Assembly: GCA_937864935.1 (NCBI GenBank)
Contig: CALMDN010000150.1
Coordinates: forward strand, 1 to 5,991
DNA length: 5,991 nt
Source: an uncultured Bacteroidales bacterium
GTDB lineage: Bacteria; Bacteroidota; Bacteroidia; Bacteroidales; Lentimicrobiaceae
Reading direction: 5' to 3'
Below, in pieces: positions 1 to 5,991 of the stretch. Made by a program: the position numbers and the translations under genes. Below the pieces are notes generated by a model. The model was not told where the DNA came from. It made no database searches and saw only the letters and a list, made by a program, of their open reading frames with translations. Numbering within the stretch: position 1 is the stretch's first letter; the number at the start of each line of letters is the position of its first letter.

Positions 1-1512
1 ATGAGTCATGAAATCAGGACACCGATGAACGGCGTGATCGGCATGACGAGTCTGTTGCTTGATACCAGCCTCACTGTAGAACAGAAAAATTACGTTGAGA
101 CGCTCAGGCTCAGTGCTGACAACCTGATGACCATCATCAACGACATCCTTGACTTTTCGAAAATAGAGTCGGGCAAAATGACCCTTGAAGAAGCTCCGTT
201 TGAGCTTCGCAACTGCATTGAAGATGCACTGGATATTTTCGCTCAGAAAGCCATTGAAAAAGGTCTTGACCTGCTTTACCTGATTCAGCCTGATGTTTCT
301 CCCTTCCTGATCGGCGACATCACCCGCCTGCGTCAGGTGTTGATCAACCTGATCAACAATGCCATCAAATTCACCGAAGAGGGAGAAATCTTCATCTCAA
401 TCGAAAAAATAAACGAAACCGAAGGACATCAGGAACTCCAGTTCTCGGTGAGGGATAGCGGCATCGGGATTGCCAAAGACAAGATTGACATTTTGTTCGA
501 AGCCTTTACCCAGGCCGACAGTTCTACCACCCGTCGCTACGGCGGTACCGGCCTCGGCCTTGCCATTGCCAAGCACCTGGTTGAACTGATGGGCGGACGT
601 ATCTGGGTAGAAAGTACCGTAGGTAAAGGATCTACCTTTAATTTCACCATCAAACTCCGCACCTCAGGCATCGGCAAAACCAAACTCTATGTTCGTGGTC
701 AGATTCCTGAACTCAAGAGCAGCCGTGTACTGATTGTTGACGACAACGAAACCAATCGCCATATTTTCACCCTGCAGTTTGAATCGTGGGGTATGATTCC
801 CATCACGGCTAAATCGGGACCTGAAGCACTGGCATTGATTGAAGAGGATGAAGAACCATTCGACCTCGCCGTGATCGATATGCAGATGCCCACCATGGAC
901 GGTCTGGAACTCGGCAGGGCCATCAAAGCGCTCCCCTTCAAAGGCGATGTGCCGATGATTATGCTTACATCGCTGGGGAAAATTGCCAGACTGCCAGCCG
1001 ACATCTTCGATTCACAGCTGTCGAAACCCATCAAGCTGGCCGAACTCTTCGAAGAAGTGCTCCGCGTGATTGCAGAATCAAGAAGCAAACGCAGCAACCT
1101 TGCCGATCACAACATCGACAAAAACCTCTCGGCAAAACTGCCGATGCGCATCCTGCTGGCTGAAGACAACATCACCAATCAGGACCTTGTAATTACCCTG
1201 CTCAGCAAAATGGGTTACAAGATCGATGCTGTTGAAAACGGACGCAAAGTACTGGAAATGCTCGACCGCAAAAAATACGACATCATCCTCATGGATATCC
1301 AGATGCCGGTGATGAACGGTATGGAAGCAACCAAGATTATCTGCGAGAAATTCCCCGAACACGAACGGCCCAAGATCATCGCCATTACCGCCAACGCCAT
1401 GCCGGGTGACCGCGAAAGGTACATCAACGCCGGAATGGTCGATTACCTGCCGAAGCCCATCAAATTCAAAGATGTGCAGGCTGTACTGATTAAATGGGGA
1501 AAGAAAAAATAG
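1..1512 (+). CDS. Hybrid sensor histidine kinase with two receiver domains, 5'-partial
   Basis: This is the catalytic and output part of a two-component phosphorelay kinase. It would autophosphorylate on histidine and pass the phosphate to its own receiver domains, probably at the cytoplasmic face of the inner membrane. The visible 503 residues start inside the H-box (SHEIRTPMNG, phosphoacceptor His3). The ATPase domain follows, with an N-box around N116-N120, the G1 motif DSGIGI (152-157), an F-box at FEAFTQAD (166-173) and the G2 motif GGTGLGLAI (181-189). Receiver 1 (about 241-357) has acidic pair D247/D248, phosphoacceptor D293, T323 and K342. Receiver 2 (about 381-500) has E388/D389, D432, T463 and K485. 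Both receivers keep all key residues. The first ATG lies inside the H-box and half of the dimerisation helix is missing, so the true start and the sensor region lie upstream of the window. No HPt domain or DNA-binding output follows the second receiver. The signal sensed and the downstream partner cannot be read from this sequence. Confidence 0.96.
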   Translation: MSHEIRTPMNGVIGMTSLLLDTSLTVEQKNYVETLRLSADNLMTIINDILDFSKIESGKMTLEEAPFELRNCIEDALDIFAQKAIEKGLDLLYLIQPDVSPFLIGDITRLRQVLINLINNAIKFTEEGEIFISIEKINETEGHQELQFSVRDSGIGIAKDKIDILFEAFTQADSSTTRRYGGTGLGLAIAKHLVELMGGRIWVESTVGKGSTFNFTIKLRTSGIGKTKLYVRGQIPELKSSRVLIVDDNETNRHIFTLQFESWGMIPITAKSGPEALALIEEDEEPFDLAVIDMQMPTMDGLELGRAIKALPFKGDVPMIMLTSLGKIARLPADIFDSQLSKPIKLAELFEEVLRVIAESRSKRSNLADHNIDKNLSAKLPMRILLAEDNITNQDLVITLLSKMGYKIDAVENGRKVLEMLDRKKYDIILMDIQMPVMNGMEATKIICEKFPEHERPKIIAITANAMPGDRERYINAGMVDYLPKPIKFKDVQAVLIKWGKKK

Positions 1513-1527
1513 CCATTCTTCAACGAT

Positions 1528-1555
1528 AAAAAAGCCGGGTTTCCCCGGCTTTTTT
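1528..1555. terminator. Bidirectional intrinsic terminator between convergent genes
   Basis: A perfect 12-bp stem is formed by AAAAAAGCCGGG (1528-1539) and CCCGGCTTTTTT (1544-1555) around the loop TTTC. The GC core is six pairs, and the A and T tracts give a run of U on whichever strand is transcribed. It lies 15 bases past the kinase stop codon and 17 bases past the stop of the converging repeat-protein gene, so it probably ends both transcripts. Confidence 0.88.
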
Positions 1556-1572
1556 ATTTATTCACTCTGCTG

Positions 1573-4272
1573 TTATAACTTAACGAGTTTCGCTACAGAG
1601 AAGGTTTTGTCACCGGTTACTTTCATAAAGTACAAACCCGCCGGGAAACTGCCAATATCAATGGTTGCTGATTGACCATTGATCGTCTTACTGAATACCT
1701 GGCGACCATTTTTGTCTGAAACAGAAAGAAGATATTCTGAGGGCATTCCTGTCATTTCAACAAAAACCAACCCATTGGACGGATTCGGTGAAATCGTGAG
1801 TCTGCCATTTTCTTGAATCTCCTGAAGCCCCGTGGTACAAGCCTCCATGATCTGTTGCCTGCTGTTGCAACGGCCGGCGTTGTCGTGAATGACTGCATTG
1901 TTTCCCGGTATCCCAAGATAATCACAGACGCTTTGCACTTCACACATCGACAAAGAGGCATTCTGATAAATGTTTAAACCAGTGACCGACCCGGCACTGA
2001 CATGATCCAGTCCTGCCAGGCTGCTGAGCAGGGGATTTTCATAAAGGTTGATATAACCGTTAACCGAAGTCACACCGTCCAGGGCAGCAATGCCGGTAAG
2101 TCCGTTGTTGTAATAAATTTCCAGATTTCCGTTGATCGAAGTCAGGTTATGCAATCCATGCAGATCGGCCAGGAGATTGCAGCTTGAAAGGGTGATGCCA
2201 TCAACAGAGCTTAAGTTTGCGAATGCTGAAAGAGATCCCAGCAGCGGGCTCCCAATGCAGGTTAAATAACCAGCATCGGTTAAATTACTCAATGCTGATA
2301 TATCTGACAGTTGTACAAGAGGCCCAAGCCACATTCCGTAACCTGCATTTTTCAGACTTTCAAGCCCTTTGAGGCTGCTCAATGACTGGTTGTCATAAAA
2401 CCGGATGGTTCCACCTACCGACGTCAGGTTTTCAAGACCTGTAAGGTTTGCAAGGTTCGGGCAATTGGAAATCCCCAGATCCCCTGATATGGTAGTCAGG
2501 CTATCAAGCCCTGTCAAAATGGTAAGCAAAGTATTTCCGTTGATGTCAACATCGCCCGAAACTGACTTCACATTCTCAAGCCCTTGCATACTCAGCAGGA
2601 AGTGGTTTTCAAAAATATTCAGATCACCCGGAATCACAGTAAGTTTTTCCAATCCGGATAAACTGACAAGGGATTGGTTGTTGATTACACTTAGTCCGAG
2701 TTTAACGGAGGACAATTTATTCAATCCTGTAAAATCAAAGAGTAAATTGTTGGACTCTACCCATAGATAACCTCCGATAGATTCAAGGTTATTCAGCCCC
2801 TCCAGCTCAGTCAGTAAAGGATTTCCACCAAACATCCATTCTCCGATAAACAGGTTGCCTCCAATGGTTGTTATCTGACTCAATCCATGAAGATCGTTAA
2901 TATCGTTACCACAAATTCTGACATCCCCCTGAACATGACTGCATTGCGGGAAATTTACCGAAAAACTGTCAATCTCAGCCTGTGTCAGGAAATACAGGTT
3001 ACTGGCAACAGGGCAAGGCAATGATATTCCGCAGGCATCTGCTACTTCAACAGGCGAATTGCAACCTGTATCATTGTTGAAAATGGAAACAGTTCCGGAT
3101 GGGTCCGGAAGAACAGCGCAAACACTGGCAATATTGCATACAGTCAAGGAACTGTTCTCAAGGATCGAAAGGTTTACAACAGATCCTGAACTGATGTTAT
3201 CCAGGCCATACAGACTGGTCAGTGCCGGGTTATGGCCAATATACATGTCGCCATTGATGGAGGTGAGACTGCTTAACCCTGAAATACTTTCAAGTGATTG
3301 ATTCCCGGCAATACTCAATGCGCCGCCGATTGAAGCAAGATGAGGAACTCCTCCGGTATTGATCAGACTGGCATTGTTGTTAATATGGACATCTCCTCCC
3401 GTTGATGTAAGGTTATTGAATCCTTCCAGGGACAACAGATCTTCGTTGCTATCTATGTATAGAAAACCGGGGATGCTGGCAATGCCGTTCAGCCCGTTCA
3501 GGCTGTTTATGGCAATGTATGTCAGAAAAACATTCCCTCCGATGGATGATAAATTCTGAAGGGCTCCGATGTCTGAAAGCATTGAATTGGATTCAAGATA
3601 AAGGCTGCCACCCAGAAACTCCAGAGATTCAAGACCCGCAAGGCTGCTCAGCTTTGTATTGAATTTAATGGTTAAAGTACCACCAATATATGACAGGTTT
3701 GACAAGTCTGAGATGTGATTTAACAACTCATTGTCTATTATCTCAACACTCCCTCCGATCATAGTCAGGTTACCGAGGCCCTGAAACCCGGAAAGAACCG
3801 GATTGGAATATACTTTGAGATTACCTCCGATGCTGCTGAGGCCATCGAGTCCGGAAAATGTGGTAAGTCTGTGGTTTCCAGGTTCATAATATGCTCCTAT
3901 TTGCAGGTCTCCACCGATGGTCGTGAGGTTGTTAAGGCCGGTCAGGTTTTTCAGATAATCGTTCCGGATAATGAGGTTACCTCCCACAGAAGTAAGGCTG
4001 TTCAGCCCGGAAATATCAAATACCGGGAATCCTGAGTTATGGATATCCAGAGATCCGCCGATTGCAGTGATCCCACTCAAACCGTTAAGGTTGGTGATCC
4101 CCCAGCTGTTGATCTCAACATCGCCAATAATTTCAGTGCATTCAGGAAAATCAATATGAAAGTTGTCAATCTGTTGCTGTGTGGTAAAACTGATGCCATC
4201 CGGCAGACAGCCCTGAGAATAACCTACTGATACAAATGCCAGCATACCAAGGGTAAATAATATCTTTTTCAT
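1573..4272 (-). CDS. Secreted two-block LRR/receptor-L-like repeat protein with T9SS type A sorting domain
   Basis: This is an 899-residue exported protein, probably cell-surface or released, whose repeats suggest a binding or scaffolding role; no ligand can be named. Residues 1-20 (MKKILFTLGMLAFVSVGYSQ) form a signal peptide. Residues 21-418 and 419-816 are two homologous blocks. Each has an N-cap with two cysteines and a motif like TQ.EID.F...FP.C, then twelve repeats of about 24 residues with consensus L..L.GL.NLTSIGG.L.I..N, then a C-cap with four cysteines. Residues about 826-899 are a T9SS type A sorting domain: SPNPSNG opening, SFPAGLYFMKV near the end, and a basic terminus KLVKL. In T9SS bacteria this domain sends the protein across the outer membrane and is then cleaved off. 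I chose the ATG at 4272 because it opens a standard signal peptide; an in-frame TTG at 4296 would add eight residues. No Shine-Dalgarno sequence is visible, as is common in Bacteroidota. Export and family are well supported; the biological role is unknown. Confidence 0.95.
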   Translation of the reverse strand: MKKILFTLGMLAFVSVGYSQGCLPDGISFTTQQQIDNFHIDFPECTEIIGDVEINSWGITNLNGLSGITAIGGSLDIHNSGFPVFDISGLNSLTSVGGNLIIRNDYLKNLTGLNNLTTIGGDLQIGAYYEPGNHRLTTFSGLDGLSSIGGNLKVYSNPVLSGFQGLGNLTMIGGSVEIIDNELLNHISDLSNLSYIGGTLTIKFNTKLSSLAGLESLEFLGGSLYLESNSMLSDIGALQNLSSIGGNVFLTYIAINSLNGLNGIASIPGFLYIDSNEDLLSLEGFNNLTSTGGDVHINNNASLINTGGVPHLASIGGALSIAGNQSLESISGLSSLTSINGDMYIGHNPALTSLYGLDNISSGSVVNLSILENSSLTVCNIASVCAVLPDPSGTVSIFNNDTGCNSPVEVADACGISLPCPVASNLYFLTQAEIDSFSVNFPQCSHVQGDVRICGNDINDLHGLSQITTIGGNLFIGEWMFGGNPLLTELEGLNNLESIGGYLWVESNNLLFDFTGLNKLSSVKLGLSVINNQSLVSLSGLEKLTVIPGDLNIFENHFLLSMQGLENVKSVSGDVDINGNTLLTILTGLDSLTTISGDLGISNCPNLANLTGLENLTSVGGTIRFYDNQSLSSLKGLESLKNAGYGMWLGPLVQLSDISALSNLTDAGYLTCIGSPLLGSLSAFANLSSVDGITLSSCNLLADLHGLHNLTSINGNLEIYYNNGLTGIAALDGVTSVNGYINLYENPLLSSLAGLDHVSAGSVTGLNIYQNASLSMCEVQSVCDYLGIPGNNAVIHDNAGRCNSRQQIMEACTTGLQEIQENGRLTISPNPSNGLVFVEMTGMPSEYLLSVSDKNGRQVFSKTINGQSATIDIGSFPAGLYFMKVTGDKTFSVAKLVKL
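1825..3018 (-). repeat. Block B: second 12-unit solenoid, diverged copy of block A (residues 419-816)
   Basis: Twelve units have turn positions near 470, 499, 523, 547, 571, 595, 619, 643, 667, 690, 713 and 737. The caps repeat block A: C420, C444, then C777, C783, C802 and C812, offset 398 or 399 residues from their partners. The last five units are looser, with the GG turn changed to AG, DG or NG. Four extra cysteines (C454, C604, C672, C698) have no counterpart in block A. The two C-caps (377-414 against 775-812 by eye) share 13 of 38 residues without gaps, so the duplication is old. Confidence 0.86.
3019..4212 (-). repeat. Block A: first 12-unit solenoid of the repeat protein (residues 21-418)
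   Basis: Twelve units are marked by a hydrophobic-G-G type turn (IGG and variants) whose first residue falls at 71, 96, 119, 148, 172, 196, 220, 244, 267, 291, 315 and 339. The usual spacing is 24 residues (72 bp); one 29-residue step holds a short insertion near AYYEPGNHR. The caps carry C22 and C45 on the N side and C379, C385, C404 and C414 on the C side, and there is no other cysteine in the block. The regular short beta strand plus LxGLxNL pattern fits a leucine-rich or receptor-L-like solenoid. Confidence 0.88.
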
Positions 4273-4457
4273 AAAATACCGTTTATATAAAGACAATTAA
4301 AATAGATTATATCCCTATCACTTCCGGAATATTATTTTAATCCTTTAAGTATTGGCAAAGAGAACATCTGTATTATTTTATTTGATTCTTTGAATCACCC
4401 AGCGTACTTACTTTTCTGTTAATACAATTAACAGATGATGTCTTTGTTAAACAATAA
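4273..4457. other. AT-rich intergenic gap upstream of the repeat-protein gene
   Basis: These 185 bases separate two minus-strand genes and should hold the promoter of the repeat protein. I find no good match to the Bacteroidota promoter pattern (TTG then TAnnTTTG) reading toward 4272. A TATAAT hexamer occurs on the minus strand (4311-4306) but lacks a matching upstream element. Besides the inverted repeat at 4415-4435 there are a 6-bp inverted repeat TGATTC-TTT-GAATCA (4383-4397), a palindrome TTCCGGAA (4322-4329) and a direct repeat ATTATTTTA (4331-4339 and 4372-4380). There is no clear terminator with a U-tract for the upstream gene, and I see no small ORF worth calling. Confidence 0.6.
4415..4435. 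repeat. Perfect 9-bp inverted repeat with 3-base spacer
   Basis: TCTGTTAAT (4415-4423) and ATTAACAGA (4427-4435) are exact reverse complements around ACA. The element begins 22 bases past the stop codon of the plug-like protein gene and about 140 bases upstream of the repeat-protein start. Its symmetry could be a dimeric regulator site or a weak AT-rich transcript-end hairpin. No U-run follows it on the minus strand (AAAAG follows), which argues against a classical terminator. The sequence is real; the function is unassigned. Confidence 0.45.
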
Positions 4458-5991
4458 TCAGTTCAGGCTGGTTACCACAAACTTCTCCAAAGCCCTGAAC
4501 TCCTTGCCTGTTTGATCAACACCCTGTAAAACAATCAGGTATTCACCCGGCGCTGAGGGAGCCACAAAAGTACCGGCAGGTTTTTCTTCTTTTTCCTTTG
4601 TAGAAAAGGTATGACTGAATAGGGTATTCCTGATGTCAGGATTCCCCGGACCAGCTGGCTTTTCCGGAGGAAGCGGTTTCTCCGGCTCGAAGAATCTGTA
4701 ACTCAGGAATGTACCTGATGACGGAAGGTCAATGCCGGCAAAGTTCTGTTTTCTGGAAATCAGGTTGACAATGCCTCCATAGGTTATGTTTCCTTTGATA
4801 TAAACCGAATTAACCAGTTCAATCCGTTCGATTTCGGCCGGCGATACTGCCAACAATGGCTGAAGGTTATCAAGCGCGACGAAATCAATCATCACCAGCG
4901 GACTGAACAACGACATTTCAGGATTGGATGAGATAAACCTGAATTTCTTTTTTCCGTTCACTTTTCTGACTTTAACCACCGGGCTGAGTTCGTTTAAGTA
5001 CTCTTCTATGGAAGGGAGGGCAATATAATCATTCAGCGAAATTACATCCGAAACCTCTCCGTAGAAAGGCTTGTTGCTGCTTCCGGCCAGCGGCAGGGCA
5101 AGCTGTAGGGTATCGGTAAAGAAATCTGCCATAACCTTATGCGCAGCCAGTTTAAGTGCTGCCTTCTCTTCTGCTGCACTCAGCGAAAATTCCGGAAAGG
5201 GGAGCTCAAGAGGCCGGGTGCAGAAGTCATTGTCAATCAATATGCTGGTTCTTGATTCGCTCACCTCCTCAGCACTCAGAAAAATATCGTGGGTTCCGGT
5301 CAAAGCGGGCAGGGTAAAACAGAACCTGCCCGATGAATCGGTAACCACATTCATCATGTCTCTTGTACCAATCACAGAAAGGAAAACCTTCAGGTTACCG
5401 GCCGGCTGACTGCCATCCTGAATCACCACCCTTCCCGACAGGGAGAGGCCCTGAGTTTCCTGATGATAGGGATCATACACTAACCCTGCAGCTGGTTTGC
5501 CGGCAGGTGCTCTGTGATTCATGAACGTGCCGGCAGGCACAACACTCAGCATTACCGGATATTGAACATGCTTCAGGAGGCTGTCGCTGACAGAAAATGC
5601 CACCTCCTCCCCTGCCCGGTAACGGGATTTTAAAGCAATCAGGCCACTGTTAATCAGCAAGATGCTGTCAGATTCCGCAACCGGAAGCTTTTCGTTTCCG
5701 GCAGACCGGCCTGGCTGAAGGGTTTCCGGCTTGAGTGGGTTAACAATGCTGATCATGCGGTAGCCATAACCCGAAACATCACAGTTCCTCATGCTGCGGG
5801 TGTATGTTTTGAGGTAATAACAGCCGGAAACAGTTTCATCGGGAATTCCTATGCTTCCCTCACTGTAGTTGCTGAGAACCGGGAACTTACCTGCAGCTAT
5901 AAGCTGTCCCTCAGGCGTGATTAATTCACAATACAACACCTGGTCAGCCGCTTGTTCAACTCCTCCCTGTTCTGCTATAACAAGCGCAGTG
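4458..5991 (-). CDS. Macroglobulin-like beta-domain protein with barrel-less TonB-plug-like region, N-terminally partial
   Basis: The reading frame is open to the right edge, so the start lies beyond the window; the GTG at 5939 is internal. Numbering the 510 full codons from 5990: residues about 18-90 match the MG2-type beta sandwich of large Bacteroidota envelope proteins (LYCELITPEGQL, then SGCYYLKTYTRSMRN, then NPLKPE). Residues about 182-245 look like a carboxypeptidase-regulatory-like fold (LSGRVVIQDG, then TDSSGRFCFTLP). Residues about 364-414 resemble a TonB-receptor plug (PLVMIDFVALDN, then VSPAEIERIELVNS, then YGGIVNLISRK), but the protein ends about 95 residues later with no room for an outer-membrane barrel. 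A proline-rich stretch (about 434-450) precedes a final beta segment with GEYLIVLQGVDQTGKEF. The family is generally annotated as hypothetical, and its members are presumed exported to the envelope; a signal peptide cannot be seen here. The likely role is structural or transport-associated, by inference only. It ends with TGA. Confidence 0.87.
   Translation of the reverse strand, partial: TALVIAEQGGVEQAADQVLYCELITPEGQLIAAGKFPVLSNYSEGSIGIPDETVSGCYYLKTYTRSMRNCDVSGYGYRMISIVNPLKPETLQPGRSAGNEKLPVAESDSILLINSGLIALKSRYRAGEEVAFSVSDSLLKHVQYPVMLSVVPAGTFMNHRAPAGKPAAGLVYDPYHQETQGLSLSGRVVIQDGSQPAGNLKVFLSVIGTRDMMNVVTDSSGRFCFTLPALTGTHDIFLSAEEVSESRTSILIDNDFCTRPLELPFPEFSLSAAEEKAALKLAAHKVMADFFTDTLQLALPLAGSSNKPFYGEVSDVISLNDYIALPSIEEYLNELSPVVKVRKVNGKKKFRFISSNPEMSLFSPLVMIDFVALDNLQPLLAVSPAEIERIELVNSVYIKGNITYGGIVNLISRKQNFAGIDLPSSGTFLSYRFFEPEKPLPPEKPAGPGNPDIRNTLFSHTFSTKEKEEKPAGTFVAPSAPGEYLIVLQGVDQTGKEFRALEKFVVTSLN

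Noticed and set aside
1..3. ATG at position 1 as the true start of the kinase.
   Set aside because: It is the methionine just before the phosphoacceptor SHEIRTP motif; a working dimerisation domain needs residues upstream.
699..1427. Antisense open frames opposite the kinase (699-1097, 1078-1362, 1215-1427).
   Set aside because: They lie opposite strongly conserved receiver domains, have low-complexity Ser-rich or unremarkable translations and show no recognisable domain.
1825..4212. Regular 72-bp periodicity considered as a CRISPR or satellite array.
   Set aside because: The repeats are degenerate at DNA level and keep one open frame with a clear 24-residue protein pattern, so they are coding solenoid repeats.
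2002..4230. Several plus-strand open frames of 60-120 codons inside the repeat-protein gene.
   Set aside because: They are mirror products of the 72-bp coding periodicity; their translations repeat similar short motifs (for example PPTDVR/PPVDVR, SP, LLNP) as expected for a shadow of the repeats.
4273..4296. TTG at 4296 as start of the repeat protein.
   Set aside because: The downstream ATG at 4272 opens a textbook signal peptide, and the extra eight codons add nothing recognisable.
4306..4311. Minus-strand TATAAT as promoter of the repeat-protein gene.
   Set aside because: No matching upstream hexamer at a sensible distance, and Bacteroidota primary promoters follow a different consensus; a chance match in AT-rich DNA is likely.
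5071..5409. A 112-codon plus-strand frame inside the plug-like protein gene.
   Set aside because: It overlaps a well-supported coding region and its Ser/Ala/Leu-rich translation has no recognisable motif.
5937..5939. GTG at 5939 as start of the plug-like protein.
   Set aside because: The frame stays open for 17 more codons to the window edge, and the GTG falls inside a beta-domain strand (QVLYCELITPEG), so it is internal.

Overview
The window looks like chromosomal DNA from a member of the Bacteroidota. Two lines of evidence point there: a secreted repeat protein ending in a type IX secretion (T9SS) type A sorting domain, and a protein of the Bacteroidota-type family that joins macroglobulin-like beta domains to a barrel-less TonB-plug-like segment. 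The genus cannot be told from the sequence. There are no RNA genes, insertion sequences, CRISPR arrays or integration sites that I can support.

Layout: (1) Positions 1-1512, plus strand, hold the C-terminal part of a hybrid sensor histidine kinase (phosphoacceptor H-box, ATPase domain, two receiver domains); its sensory N-terminus lies upstream of the window. (2) Positions 1528-1555 hold a perfect hairpin with A/T flanks that can act as a bidirectional terminator between converging genes. (3) Positions 1573-4272, minus strand, encode an 899-residue exported protein. It is built from two consecutive blocks of about 398 residues, each with a cysteine-bearing N-cap, twelve repeats of about 24 residues resembling leucine-rich or receptor-L-domain repeats, and a four-cysteine C-cap; a T9SS sorting domain follows. 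(4) Positions 4273-4457 are an AT-rich intergenic gap with small inverted repeats. (5) Position 4458 to the right edge, minus strand, is the C-terminal part of a large beta-domain and plug-like protein that runs off the window.

The two minus-strand genes both look like envelope or surface proteins, but the 185-base gap between them makes a shared transcript uncertain. The kinase converges on them and has no visible functional tie. The most noteworthy structure is the whole-solenoid duplication inside the repeat protein, where six cysteines per half recur at offsets of 398 or 399 residues. I see no convincing evidence of a new multi-gene system here.
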